Counted from the first letter of the stretch, positions 45,570-57,504 are shown. The stretch: 64,000 nt of DNA from Aspidapion aeneum (GCA_963576565.1 OY755039.1:75862789-75926788), one strand, 5' to 3'. The notes: generated by a model not told the origin, from the sequence alone. Numbers and translations are program-made.

Positions 45570-47215
45570 ATTGAAGGGCTGTATTGACCGTTTAAATACG
45601 ATCAATATTATTGTCATTATTTTATATTGACAATATATTGTCAATATGATAGAAAAGCCCTCACACTATCAATATTGGTATCAATAATTGATTTTCGAGA
45701 GAATTTTCAAAAGAAAACATCAACTGTGAAACGAGCAAAAAGAAAGCGTGTGTTGCCATTATTTTCGCGCAAATTTTCTTTTTTAAAAAGATGTTGGGTG
45801 AAAGATCAAATTTTAAAAAAGCAAAAATTTACTCATGGGAATCTACTAGTCTACTTTAAGGAAGTACCACCCAATAATTATAAAAATTACAAATAAAAGA
45901 TTTCAGTGTTTCCTGCTCATTGTTCGATGTTTTGACTTTGTTAATGAAAGATGACGACGACGGTGTTTTGGAATAACCTATATTTTTTATGGTGTTACGG
46001 CTTCGTCGATAATTACACAGCATTTGATACGAATATTGTCAATATGGCCCTTGAACGATCAAAATATTGTCAACATATTGGGCTCCGCCCACAATATTTT
46101 CAGAATCATGAAAATCCTTCAGTATATTGACAAAATTACACTGTGTCTCCTTAAGCGGTCAATAATATTGTCAATATGGTCGTCAATAACGCAAATATTG
46201 ACAATAAAATGGATCGTATGAGGGCCGCTTAAGAGAGTTTCAAACATATTGAGAGCACATTGAAGCATACTGATAGAAATTTAGTGTCTTGATGGAAACA
46301 ATATTGATGTTCATATTGACGTTTATGAGGTATGTTGTTGAATATTGGTCAATATTTGCATCAGTTTTGTTCCAGATTCTGAGCACAACCAACAGTCAAA
46401 ACAAGGGGTGATACTCGACAAAAAAATTATTTGTAATTTATTTATTTTTTCTTAGGGGGCGTAATTCTCCTATTTTCCCTTTAATTACTAACAAAAATGC
46501 ATATTTCTTTTCTAAGTGGGGTAATTACCACGTGACGCCCCTCAAATCCACGCTCTCGGCCCTCACACGATCAATAAGATTGTCAATATTTCTGTTTTTG
46601 TCATTGGTATTCAAATGGTATAAACAAAGACGCATATAGAAATATTGACAATAGATAGTTTAAGTTGTGCTACTTTTTACGTAAAACTGCACGTTAAGCG
46701 CTCTACATTTTGTTCCAAATTTGAGTTTAAGTTGAATGATTTTACGTTACCATAACAAGTCTACTAATTGCAGAGAATATGGAATTCGGCACTGTGTTTT
46801 TTTGATGATACAATTTTGTTTTTTGTCTTTTCAATTACAGTAGGAATATATTTGCAAAGAATCGTTTGTACTGGAAGCGGAAATTATCGTCTAGGCCTCA
46901 TTTTTTGATCAGTCAATCAACCAATTCTATTCTTTGGTAACGTTAAGGTGCCCGCAGACTGCCGTAAGCTAACGTAAATACGTAAGCTCCTAACGTGACC
47001 TTGACGACGGTGTGACGAAGTGCGATTGCGTAACTGTCAAATCTCATGCTTACATAAAAATACGTAGCACAACTTAAACTATCTAATATTATTGATCGTG
47101 TGAGGGCCCGTTTAGTTATATTAAATTTACATCGAAGCGTATTGATGTAACTCATATACGTATTGATCAATGCATATTGATCAATAATATTGACCGTCTA
47201 TGGGCTTCTTAACAG
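45570..47215. mobile_element. Degenerate element dense in CAATATTGA words, probably Harbinger-related
   Basis: Words such as GTCAATATTGATCG, TTGACAATAT and GATCGTGTGAGGGCC recur in both orientations at about 45570-45680, 46040-46220, 46555-46660 and 47085-47210. GGGCC followed by CACAC at element ends is common in Harbinger/ISL2EU elements. The repeated inner copies suggest nested or rearranged insertions. It encloses the transposase-like fragment at 45739-45893. Confidence 0.45.
45739..45893 (+). pseudogene. Harbinger-like transposase, N-terminal fragment
   Basis: The frame reads RAKRKRVLPLFSRKFSFL, then RCWVKDQILKKQ and VPPNNYKNYK. A basic stretch, W-V-x-x-x-I-L and a YKNY element about 25 residues later follow the N-terminal plan of Harbinger transposases. 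The frame closes at 45893 and continues broken after it. Short and decayed; assignment by motif order only. Confidence 0.4.
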
Positions 47216-48479
47216 TCGTTTCAAAACGATAGGATCAAGAGCGCATTTAATTCGAAGTTTTGTCCCAAGCCACCCGACTGTCCCAAGTCGAGCGAGTAGA
47301 GAGTAACTTTCTTTATTAGCAAATACAGTAATGTATGGATAGTCCGAACCCCCCTTAATCTGAAATACTCTATAATCCGAAGCCCCAATTTTATAAAATG
47401 ATATGCATAATCTGAACACCTTGAATTCTGCAATCCGAACTACATATACATACTGTAGGTATTTTTCGTATGTATTTGCAATATGCCTGTACTTATTTTC
47501 TATAGTACATACATACATTGTAAGGTGCCCTCTTCCTTAGAAGTTTGTTTTCACGTTGAAATACATACGTTATGGTGTATAAATGTTTGTATTTCTGTAT
47601 AGCCAGCGGCGTAGCGTGGGGGGGGGGGCGCGGGGGGTTCGTCGCCTTAAGTATAACTATTAAGCTGTTCTGGTTATCATATTAGTTTTACTCTCCAAAA
47701 TAAACTATTAGGTAGGTAATAAATTAATCAATTTTTTTTGTATGTCCGCACCCAATTTTGTTAATTTAGTTTTTACGTAAGATTAATCGATTTGGTTTGG
47801 GGCCATATGATGCCTAATTTCAAACACCGCGCGATCTCAATTAAAATTTTCTTTTGATAGAGGATAATTAATTTTTAACCCTTTAACGCCAGATGGAACG
47901 GTTTGGCTTCATCGTCTTATGACACATGCTATCGTTTTTCAAAATAGACAAAACACAATTTTAATAGAAATATTCATTGACTTTTTACCCCGGATGTCTA
48001 AAAAAAGACATCCGTGTCTTACCCTAGACCCTCCAATAGGGCTTAATACCAATTTGTATAACCTTGTATTTGTAACAGGCGGCTTTGTTTGACAGTGGTT
48101 CTGTCAACTCAAGTGACCAAGGCTTAAATGTTGTGAGCTACCAATTTAGGCTACAACTTATATAAGTTATAAAAACATTAAATGTTACTACTTGTTTGTT
48201 CTCGAAAGGGAATTTTACGGTTTTTGAAGGAAAAATATGCAATAAACGTTTTTCTCAAATGTATAAACAATATAGGAAAATCATACATACCTTTTCAACT
48301 TTCTTCTTAAAGTTTCACATTATCACTTCTTATATTTATTATTTAAATATCAAATTTTTGTACTATTAAACTTTTGTATTCAAATACTCACACTTCTTAA
48401 ACTTTTAGGCTTTGTAAACCTTTTGTAGGTTTGTTGTAAATATTTTTATTTATTAACGTGTTGAACGTTGATTGAATAG
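47216..48479. other. Non-coding stretch
   Basis: CAGCGGCGTAGCGTGGGG at about 47603 is a single end of the CAGCGGCG MITE family. The rest (including the two overlapping minus-strand frames at 47198-47518) shows no family resemblance. Confidence 0.45.
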
Positions 48480-48529
48480 GTGAAACTATCTATCTCCCCT
48501 CCTGTCATTCCCCCACCCTATCCAAAAAT

Positions 48530-49040
48530 CATATTCGCATACTCATTAAATATAGAGCGATTTCAAAAATTCTTTCCGCATACGCTTTCAGATTTTTTTT
48601 TCAACACCATTTTACTAGTCCTCCCGCCCCCGCCTCTTCCATTCTCCTCCCCGCCATCCTTATTAGTAATAGTTATTGCTATAACTTTCACAAATATAAA
48701 GCGATTTCAGAAGTTCCTTCTGCACAAGCCTAAAAACTTTTTTTGTAACATCATTTTACTAGTCTCCCCCTCCCTCTCTTCTCCACTCCCTCCTTATTAG
48801 TAACAGTTGTAGCTATACCTTTCACAAATATAGACCGAGTTTAAAAATTCTTTCTGCACACGCTTTAAAACTTTTTTACCAACATTATTTTACTAGTTTC
48901 TTCTTTCCTCTCCCTCTCCTCTACCAACTCTCCTTATTAGTAACAGTTTTAGGTATACCTTTCACAAATTTAGAGCGATTTCAAAAATTCTTACGGCACA
49001 CGCCTTAACATTTTTTTTCGACACCATTTTACTAGTTCCT
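48530..49040. repeat. Tandem array of about 140-bp units, four copies
   Basis: TTTTACTAGT words at about 48611, 48755, 48889 and 49028 mark the units, each preceded by GATTTCAAAAATTCTT and followed by a C/T-rich stretch with CTCCTTATTAGTAACAGTT. Units are diverged. The proline-rich open frame across it is spurious. Confidence 0.85.
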
Positions 49041-49199
49041 CCCCCAGCTTCACTCAATAGAAGGTAACACTGTTTGCGTCCGTAGAAAATCTACACGTAC
49101 TTTTTAGGCAAAGCTAAATGAATTGTAAACGCATAGTGCTTTTTAGAAGGCTGAATAAGAATTAAACCTAAAAGTTGGCAATAAAAATAAAATAAAATA

Positions 49200-49430
49200 A
49201 AAAAAACACCCAACTGCAAAATTTACTTGTAACTACTGGTCGCAGTTGGGTACAAAATTACCAATAACCTGATTCATGAAAATACAAAACTGTATAATTT
49301 CGTAAGTGCGCTTTGGGCATCAAAACTAAAAGTTGAAGTATGTCGTACATTATAGGTATACCTATCAATTTTGTACTCAACTGCGACTAGTACTTGCAAG
49401 TAAATTTAGCAGTTGGGTGTTTTTTTGGTT
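49200..49430. mobile_element. Hairpin MITE
   Basis: Arms of about 60 bp (49205-49265 and 49361-49425): CACCCAACTGCAAAATTTAC with its mirror, and TCGCAGTTGGGTACAAAATT with its mirror. A-run and T-run flank the two ends. Non-coding. Confidence 0.8.
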
Positions 49431-49650
49431 ATTATTTTTTTAATATTCTCTATTTAACGACGTATAAATTCAAAAGAAGGCTAACTTTTTTTTGCTCGAT
49501 ATTTTGCAAATTTCTGTAGATATTTTTTAATTTCGATACAGTATCGAATAGAGCAACTCCTTTCTCATTTAACCAAAACCGTATCTCTAAGCGTTTTCGA
49601 GATCTCCATGTAGGTACTTTTATTTGGGACACCCTGTATAATTTAAGTCT

Positions 49651-49930
49651 TAGCTCACACGTGTACCTCCAATAACTTTAGTAGTGTGAGCTATGGTGAT
49701 ATACAAATTTTTTCTATACCTATGTATTTTTGCGTTTTAGATAATTTTGAAACTTTTTTCTCACTCCTTCAGTATGTCTGTCTGTAACGACCAACGCGCA
49801 TATTCAAAAAGTGCATGCCTGATTTTAATAAAATTTTGTACCTATGTTGGGTTTTGGCTCAAGATGGTGCCATTTAAAAATGAATAAAATCCACTCCAAA
49901 ACAAATGATTGGAGGTAGAATCGTTTGAGT
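49651..49930. mobile_element. AGCTCACAC element, copy 2 (left part)
   Basis: TTAGCTCACAC with AGTAGTGTGAGCTA reproduces the left palindromic end of 22011-22738. The ACGACCAACGCGCAT and GATTTTAATAAAATTTTGTA segments follow in the same order. The tandem part is missing and no right end was found. Confidence 0.7.
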
Positions 49931-51656
49931 TTAAGAGCTTATAAATTGGCCGAGTATTTTTGATATTCCCAGTGAAAAAATCGATAGAGAAGCTTTTATT
50001 ATGAAATCCTGGAACGTCAGATGGCCGCTATAAAACAAACTAGTCACGTACGGGACCCTTTTTTGCATTTAGAAAGCGTGGCCGGCCGAAAAGGGCAAAG
50101 AGGGTGGCCAGAAGGGTGATTTTTAATCCAGTCCACCCTCCGCTGACCATAATAAATGCTTTTGGGGCGATATTTTGTTGGAATAAAGGCGAAAAGCTGC
50201 AACCTAACCAAAGTTGTTGTTAAACCTGAATTCGGTGTCTACTCGTACATTGAAAACTGAGAGCATCTTTTGCCTGTTTTAATATTAGGCTTTTTAAAAA
50301 TATCATCTTTACAATCTGATAAAATACTGATGGGAGTTTTTCTAACCTAAAGGGATCAATTTTTTTTGATGGTCACGTCACCACACAGCTGATTGTCTGT
50401 AAAATTTTGAAGTTGAAATGACGGTTCATGACAATTTTATATTTTTTTAAAATGAAGTCGATATTGAGATTGTTTTAACTATATTCTTGTCAAGATATAT
50501 TTTTTGAAATTTATGGTAATCCTTAATTTTTTAGAGCCACTTCATTAGCTCACATAAAAATTAAATTTAAAGCAGAAGCGAATGTGTTCGTTTTTACCTG
50601 AAAAGTAGTCGCCTCACATACACATATTTGTTTATATACTACTACTACGACGACCTCCACCTACTTCATTTACGATAATCATCTTCTTTCAGGTTTTTTT
50701 AAATTGATCTTTGGATTGCCATTCTAGTTTTGGATGCCCTCTTTCTTTTTCTCCGCCCTATTGTTTGTGATTCTAGGATCTGCTTTAGAAATCTTTCATT
50801 GTTCATCTGTTACAAGGCCGTACCATATCAGCTGTCTTTTATTGATGTCATCCGTTATGCTTCCCTCGATTTCCATTCTTTCTTTAATGATCTCATTTCT
50901 GATTTGATCTGTTCTAGATATTCTAATTGATCTTTTTATTGCATCCATTTCGACACTTTCTATTTTTGTTTTGTATTTTTCTGTTAGTCGTTGTTTCATA
51001 TATGTTAGATTTTATATATTTTTTATCTCTCTGCTCAATGAAATACTGTTAAGGCACCCAAAAACCTTTTCGCTTTTACTATTCTTTATTCCAATCTGTG
51101 CCTGTCTTATCAAATGTGACACCCAAGTATACATACTCAATACTCATTGCATGGAGATATTGTTTGTTCATTGTCTAGTTCTAACTCTTTTGATTCGTTT
51201 TAGCCACAATTACTTGGTCGTCAGCAAACTGTAGTCTGTATATGGTAAATCGGTCTTTAAGTCGATTAATTTCAGTTTCCAGTTTTTTAGAGCTACTGCG
51301 ATACATATTTTAAAAAGAGTTGGAGAGATACAACATCCCTGTGTAAGCATTTCGTTACCAGAAATTCTTTTAAAAGCCGATTTCCAATTATAATTTTAGA
51401 TTTTGACTCTTTGTATAGTTTTTTATCGCTTCTATGTATATGTTCTTTTATCGCTTTTATGTATATGTCCATATTTTTTCTACTTGAACGTTACCATATC
51501 GTGGCTGTACATGCAAAACGTCAAATGTCAAAAAAATTTAATTTTACACCCGATTGTGTAAACGACTTAGAACCTCTTGGAACTAGGACTAATATCTGGA
51601 TATTTTAGAAAACAATTTTTTTTTTACGGGTATGTACACTCGCAAGGAGATCCCTA

Positions 51657-52405
51657 TCACGCTCGAGAAGCGGCAAGTGCGCGGAAATGTTGGTGTGTGT
51701 TGGTTTTGAAACGGTTCAGGTTGTAACCTGCAGGGAAAACTGTCGCAGGGAGTTTATTCCACAGCGATGCTGTTCTCCAGAGATATGAATTCTGATATAA
51801 TGAGGTTCTTGGTGCCTCTATTTTGACAATAAATTGATGGTTACCGTCTGTTTGACGTGTTCGCCTAGTAGGTGCTACTCCCGGGGGGATCATACGTGCC
51901 AACTCTTCAGAGCATTTTCCGTGATAATACCTGTAGAAGAGATAGATCGCCCACAGTTCTTCGATGTTCGAGTCTATCCAAGCTACGGGTAAGTGCGGGG
52001 TCATTGATCAGCTTGATAGCTCGTTTTTGCACGGTGTTCAAAAGCATTAAGGTATGTTTGGGTGCCGCACTCCATATATGTGAGCAGTACTCCATAGTTG
52101 GTCGAATCTGGGCTTTGTAGAGTGTCAGCAGTTGGCTTGGTGTATACAGATGTCTTGTACGAAATAGCACCCCAAGCTTTTGGGACGCCCTTTTAGCTAT
52201 ATCTGCCACATGACTGTGCCAAGACATGTTGGTCTCTGCAGTGACTCCTAAGATGTTCAACTGGCTCTGCAATGCGACAGCACTTCCAGATAGCATGATG
52301 TTTGGCTCGGTTCGGTTCGGTTCGGTTCTGGTCTTTTTTGAAAACAGGGCTGCTTGGGTTTTCTGCGCGTTGAACTGTACAAGGTTTTTGTTAATAAAAT
52401 CTAGA
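51657..52405 (-). pseudogene. Jockey/I-type RT thumb and C-terminus, one frameshift
   Basis: The peptide starts NLVQFNAQKTQAALFSKK (end of the RT palm), continues LNILGVTAETNMSWHSHV, RPTMEYCSHIWS and RRTVGDLSLL, and after a one-base frameshift near 51935 continues YRYYHGKCSEELARM and SLWNKLPATVF to the stop at 51657. These are the standard post-catalytic motifs of jockey/I elements. The YADD box is absent. Oddly, TRTEPNRTEPN, in-frame pentanucleotide repeats, sits between SKK and IMLSGS. Confidence 0.8.
52305..52328. repeat. GGTTC pentanucleotide run inside RT sequence
   Basis: Four units of CGGTT between codons of the RT fragment, kept in frame. Same motif as at 7201, 8605 and 33510. Confidence 0.85.
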
Positions 52406-53649
52406 TTTTTTGACATTTGACGTTTTGCCAGACTGGTACAGCGATGCACGAAAGCCACTTTGCTCTTCTTCTTCTTGTTCATGAAAATCATTCTCTATTA
52501 GATCTCTAAGAATCTTATCGTATAATCTACTTAGACTACTGGTTACTGAAATTCCTCTGTAATTATTGCAATCCAGTTTGTTTTCTTTTATATGTATTGA
52601 AGATATGAATGCTATTTTCCAATCATCAGGTACTGGATTTCCGTTGCATTGATTGATAATATATGTGAGATTTTCTAGTAGCTTCTCTGATCCATATTTG
52701 AACATTTCAGCGTATATTCCCCAGGTTGTAATAATATTCTTTATCATTTCTTTTTCGATGATTACTTCCTCTCCATGAACTTCTATGTCTCTCGTCGGAC
52801 AGGCTGACAGATATTTGGGTCTCATTTCTTGCAGCAGTCCCTTGTCGTGTTCTGTCCATTGTCTGGTTTGATGATCTGAATGTTTACTTTTTCTTTTGTT
52901 GGGTTTCTTACAGCAGAAATGAATTTCCGTATCTCAGAACTCTGCCTACCTGTTACATGTATATTTATATAGTGGCATTTGCGCACAAACTTTTCATTTC
53001 TTTCCGTAAATATCAAATGCCTTAGCTGTCTTCTGTTTTTCCTGTAAATTTCTAGGTATCTTTGATCTTTAGTACTGAGCTATTTCAAGTATGTGCGTTT
53101 TCTCTCCTTGCCCATTTCCTGTATTTCCTCCGTGCACCACATTTTATTGATATTTCCATTATCTTGGTATCCAACAGCTTTGCTTGCTTCTTTCAGATTT
53201 TTTACTATGTTTTTATAAATTGTATTCGGCATACTTTTAAAACTTAATATAGTTATTTACATGTTTTTACACAAATTACAACATCAAAATATTTTTTTTT
53301 GTAGTGTAATTTTTTATTTAAATGAACTTTATTGTAAAAAATCATTAAAAATTTAAAAAAGTTTTAGAATACCCACAAATAAACAAATGCCATGAAAAAT
53401 TCAAATCCATGTCAAATGTAACAATTGGTGGTGCAGAAATGCTAAGTATTGAAGATTATAGCCTTTTAATCATCTTTTATCGTTAGAAAAATTTGTTGGA
53501 ATATCGGGGTAGTGTCTCGGAATATTTCACTGAAATTTCTCGAAAATCTGTGGTGTCATATAAATAATTTTCACATTAGACAAAATGTGAAATTCAGCCC
53601 ACGATAACCGCTGATTTTTTCAGGGCCGTGGCCTGTTTTTTTTATTGAC

Positions 53650-54218
53650 AATGGTATCTTGTTTTTTTAGATTTTATTTTGATGGTGAATAACTAGGTAT
53701 TTTTTTTGCTTTTGCTTTTGTACTTGCAAAATTGTTTTTTTCAAAACTTTATCTATTCTTAGTTCTCTCGATCAAATTTTTGGTTCCCACTGATCAACAC
53801 TGTTTAAATTTAGAAAATTTAACAATAAAAATTGTCTGTTGTTAAACTTTTATTTTTTGTTTAAAAGAGTTATGATTGAAGTTGGTGAAGTTGGCCAAAT
53901 GAGTCAGCTAGGTGTGGCCATGATTTGGATCTAAACTATTCCTAGTGGTTGAAATTTATTGCCCGTCAGGTTAACGGTATTGACAGAATGAACTAAATTA
54001 CAAACTTATTGATTCCTTCGAAGCCCAAACGAGATTAAGAAAGTTTCTTGTTGAAGTTTTGGACATGCCAGACTTGATTAACTAGGGTGGACCGCGCCGC
54101 GCCGGTGACAGAAACAATTTAATGCTAGGGTCGGCCCGCCAAAACTTTAGGTAAACTCTAGAACTATAGATCGAACTATTGATGACTACCTGGCTCTTGT
54201 TTTAGCTTATCTGTTGCC
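53650..54218. other. Non-coding stretch, nothing recognised
   Basis: AT-rich. No frame or repeat could be assigned. Confidence 0.45.
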
Positions 54219-54222
54219 TTAA

Positions 54223-54998
54223 CCCGGTGATGGTACACCTATTTTTCCTAACATGGATGGTACATCCGGGTATGACATACCCACTTATTTATTTCGCATT
54301 TAAAGTTAACAGTAGACATAAAATTTTAACACGATGGTTGTTTTTTAAATTTTTGAACCTTTTTAATGTTAAAAACATAAATATAACATTAGTCATGTAG
54401 TGTTAGAAACTAAAATGCATTTTTAGGTAACAAGGGCATTTTTCTAAAAATTAAAAATATTTTTTATTAAAATAGCTTAAAAAATGCTAGAAGTAATTTA
54501 GAACCTAAATTTTTATTTTATTTCGAAGATAATACATAAGAAAATAGAAAAAGTAAAAAAATATTCGATTAAATATTTTCAAAGAGGAAAATCCAGAGGC
54601 GTACTTTTATATATATGATTTGGTAAATGCATATTTACTTTACTACTACTACATTGCCTAATATTTGATAAATTTTCTGGTTTTGTTTTAGTGACAAAAC
54701 TCCTTATCGTATTTTCTGAAATCCCTGAACATATGGAATTTTAATAACATCCAACGGATTATTAGTTTGTTAATGTTACGCGGCTGATACACCTGGGTAT
54801 CACATGCCCGCGATGCAAGTTTACCTCCTGGCACCAGAGACAGATTGATACTAAACCCGCTTTTTTTAGTGCTCCGCGATTAGAACAAGTGTTGCTTGAG
54901 AGTAGGTGGAGGGGCAAGCTTGAAGCGCTGCAAATTCATAAGTTCTGTTGGCTTTTCTCAATCACGGGTATGTCATACCCAGGTGTAGCAACGCCGGG
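54223..54998. mobile_element. piggyBac-like MITE with TTAA target
   Basis: TTAA, then CCCGGTGATGGTACACC at the left; GGTGTAGCAACGCCGGG, then TTAA at the right. Subterminal GGGTATGACATACCC and GGGTATGTCATACCC repeat inside. TTAA duplication with CCC/GGG ends is diagnostic for piggyBac. 776 bp, no transposase frame; it encloses a Penelope-like fragment. Confidence 0.85.
54690..54775 (-). pseudogene. Penelope-like element fragment
   Basis: GACAAAACTCCTTATCG, TTTTCTGAAATCCCTGAACATATGGAA and AACATCCAACGGATTATTA match 37255-37400 of the Penelope-like element, with an internal deletion of about 50 bp. It lies inside the piggyBac-like MITE. Confidence 0.75.
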
Positions 54999-55009
54999 TT
55001 AAAAGTGGT

Positions 55010-55314
55010 CATGAAGGTCACAACCACTTTGACACTGATTAACAGTAGTGTTTAAACTTATTTATTTTTTAGTTTTTGTTTCTACCTCTTGCAGGTTTTG
55101 AGCTTTACATTTAGCTTAAACATAAGACCTAAATTAGGCTACAGGGCGTTCGTCATTGAGCATTCCTAACAAAAACATCAAATTTAGGACACCTTGTACA
55201 AAAAATATATCAACTTTTTCACATTAATCCATTTAAGTGTTTTTAGAATATCTGTGATTCTTGTGTATTTGTTTGCATTTAAAACTGTAGATCAGTATAA
55301 AAAATAAGGCAAAA
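55010..55314. other. Non-coding stretch, nothing recognised
   Basis: No frame or repeat could be assigned. Confidence 0.4.
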
Positions 55315-55319
55315 TACTA

Positions 55320-56905
55320 CTATGTCGGTTTAGAACGTTTTTCTACGTTGTCCTACGCCTATTCTCCACCTCCTTCGATCCTGACAATCATCCTCAGTCA
55401 GATTTTTTTGACTCATTGACCTTTGGATTGACTGTTGCCATTCTAGTTTAGGACGCCCTCTTTTTCTGCGCCCTATTGGTTGCCATTCTAGGACCTGCTT
55501 TGGTAATCTTTCGTCGTTCATCCGTTGTACATGGCCGTACCATGTATCAGTTGCCTTCTAGTGATGTCATCCGTTATGCTTCCCTCGATTCCCATTCTTT
55601 CTTTTATGATCTCATTTCTTATGTGATCTATTCTAGATATTCTCATTGATCTTCTTATTGCATCTATTTCGACACTTTCCATTTTTGTTTTGTACTTTTC
55701 TGTTACGCGACAAGTCTCTATTCCATACAACAGCGTGCTTTTGACCATTGTTTCATATATGTTAAATTTTACATTCTTTTTTGTCTCTCTGCTCCATAAA
55801 ATATTGTTAAGACATCCAATAACTTTTTTTGCTTTTACTATTCTTCTTTCCAATTCTTTACAGTCTGTACCTGTCTTATCAAATGTGACACCCAAGTATA
55901 CATACTCATTGCATGGAGATATTGTTTGTCCATTTTCTAGTACTAACTCACTGGATTCGTTTCCAATACATAAGTACTGTGTCTTGTCCACGTTCACTGT
56001 TAATCCCCACTTTTGGAATTCTTCTGTTAACTTTCTCATCATATACTCCATGTCTTCTTTATCATTAGCCACTATTACTTGGTCGTCAGCAAACTGTAGT
56101 GTGTATATGGTAAATCGGTCGTTAAGTTGTATTCCCATGCCGTGCACTTTACGTTTCCAGTTTTTTAGAGCTACTGCGATATATAATTTAAAAAGAGTTG
56201 GAGAGATACAACATCCCTGTCTTAAGCCTTTTGTTACCAGGAATTCTTTTGAAAGTCGATTTCCAATTTTAATTTGAGATTTTGACCCTTTGTATAGTTC
56301 TTTTATCGCTTTTATGTATGTATGATTGATATTAGTTTGCTCTAACACTGTCCATAACTTTTCTACTGGAACGGTATCATATGCTTTTTGTAGGTCTACA
56401 AAGGTAACATGAGTCTCTATATTTCTGGCGCTTCTTTTCTCAATTACTTGTTTAAGACAAAAAACATTATCACTACAAGATCTGCCTGCGCGAAACCCAC
56501 TTTGCTCTTCTTCTTCTTGTTCATGAAAATCATTCTCTATTAGATCTCTAAGAATCCTACCGTACAATCTACTTAGAGTACTGGTTACTGAAATTCCTCT
56601 GTAATTGTTGCAATCCAGCTTGTTTCCTTTTTTATGTATTGAGGATATGAATGCAAGTTTCCAATCATTAGGTACTGGATGTCCGTTTATGCATTGGTTA
56701 ATAATATATGTGAGATTTTCGACTAATTTCTCTGATCCATATTTGAGCATTTCAGCATATATTCCCCCAGGTCCGCTAGCTTTTCCGGATTTAAGCTTTT
56801 TTAAATATTTATTTAAATAAATCTACAATTTCTAATTTTGCATTAGCAATTAAAAACAGCTTGGATTCACTGTCAATTACCCTTTTGAACTTTTAATTTT
56901 TTTCT
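55320..56905 (-). pseudogene. RTE-like non-LTR reverse transcriptase, best copy (copy 3)
   Basis: Minus strand. From about 56905 the text reads KLEIVDLF, KSGKASGPGGIYAEML (fingers), VPNDWKLAFISSIHKKG, NNYRGISVTSTLSRLY, EEQSGFRAGRSCSDN, FVDLQKAYDTVP (first Asp), KGLRQGCCISPTLFKLYI, LQFADDQVIVAND (FADD box), WGLTVNVDKTQYLCIG, YVYLGVTFD and, at the end, IGRRKRGRPKLEW and RRWRIGVGQRRKTF. The last block is in a second frame because of a 2-bp insertion at QLIWYGH (about 55540). A 4-bp duplication near 56812 breaks the start. The endonuclease is missing. The tail composition suggests RTE relatives. Confidence 0.85.
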
Positions 56906-56909
56906 GATT

Positions 56910-57268
56910 ATAAAAATATAAAATTATACGCTTTAATAAGTGTCTCTTACCCTTTTAATAAGTGTATAACTCTGACCTCGCACAGGTTGTGTAGACCTCA
57001 TCTATTTGTAATACTAAAACAGCATCTCTTTTTTAAAAAGCAAGGTCAAGTATCCTAACCTTTCTGGACCAGTTTTGATCTTATTATTATAATCGCATCA
57101 ACTGAGTTCAGAATATTATTCACCTATTTCTATTGTAAGTTTCTCCCTTATTATTTAAATTTGTCATATAATTCCCCTATTTTAACAGTCTAGGTGAAGC
57201 TGTTTGACCTTTGTGGACCAGTTTTGATCTTTAGACTGCCTTGTGCTCTTTACTTTTCATATCCAAAA
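56910..57268. other. Non-coding stretch, nothing recognised
   Basis: TTTGACCAGTTTTGATCTT-like words occur twice (about 57060-57080 and 57205-57235), a weak duplication. Confidence 0.4.
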
Positions 57269-57275
57269 CCACAAA

Positions 57276-57458
57276 CAGTGGCGTACCCAGGAATATGTCT
57301 TGGGGAGGCCCGAGGCCTCTTGGGGGGGTCCGAAGCCTCATGATGTCGGATTTTAAGCTATTTTTTTGGTTTTTTCATGAAATATGTGGAAAATATGTAA
57401 AAAAAATCTAACGCTTGGGAGGAGGCGGGCTCCCAAGCCCCCCCTGGGTGCGCCTATG
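57276..57458. mobile_element. hAT-like MITE (CAGTGGCG family), copy 3
   Basis: CAGTGGCGTACCCAGGAATA at the left and CCTGGGTGCGCCTATG at the right. CCACAAA occurs at 57269-57275 and 57459-57465. The interior is closely similar to the copy at 1790, including GCCTCATGATGTC. Confidence 0.85.
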
Positions 57459-57504
57459 CCACAAATGTATTTTTACAAGTATGAATAAAATATATTTTTT
57501 AGGA

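Larger units (their letters stand above)
51513..52428 (-). mobile_element. Insertion bounded by perfect 23-bp inverted repeats, carrying a jockey-type RT 3' part
   Basis: GCAAAACGTCAAATGTCAAA at the left (51513-51535 in full) is exactly mirrored at 52406-52428. Inside, the minus strand carries the thumb and C-terminal part of a jockey/I-type RT and its 3' UTR. Non-LTR elements do not have TIRs, so either a DNA element captured the RT piece or two copies of a short mobile sequence flank it. Confidence 0.6.
50640..53395 (-). pseudogene. RTE-like non-LTR retrotransposon (copy 2), interrupted
   Basis: Minus strand. The 3' part lies at 50640-51510 and the 5' part at 52430-53250. The 5' part reads AEMFKYGSEKLLENLTYIIN, VPDDWKIAFISSIH and NNYRGISVTSSLSRLY (RT fingers); the 3' part includes RQLIWYG. 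The RT core with the catalytic Asp box is missing or scrambled, and the fragment 51513-52428 sits in the gap. The 3' end carries ACTACTACTACGACG, a short-repeat tail. It is itself inserted in repeat B. Confidence 0.75.
50345..53645. mobile_element. Dispersed repeat B, split by an RTE-like element
   Basis: The left piece 50345-50595 and right piece 53395-53645 together match the uninterrupted copy at 58925-59465. Shared words include CACAGCTGATTGTC, AAGCAGAAGCGAATGTG, and, at the right, GGTGTCTGAGAATATTTCAC-like and GGCCGTGGCC. The full copy is about 540 bp with short GGCCACG/CGTGGCC inverted ends. Non-coding; superfamily unknown. Confidence 0.7.

Noticed and set aside
48480..48800. Proline-rich secreted-looking protein
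   Set aside because: Lies in the 140-bp C/T-rich tandem array. Frame and sequence are not kept between units.
55690..56277. 195-residue plus-strand protein
   Set aside because: Antisense of the RTE-like reverse transcriptase, which has clear RT motifs on the minus strand.
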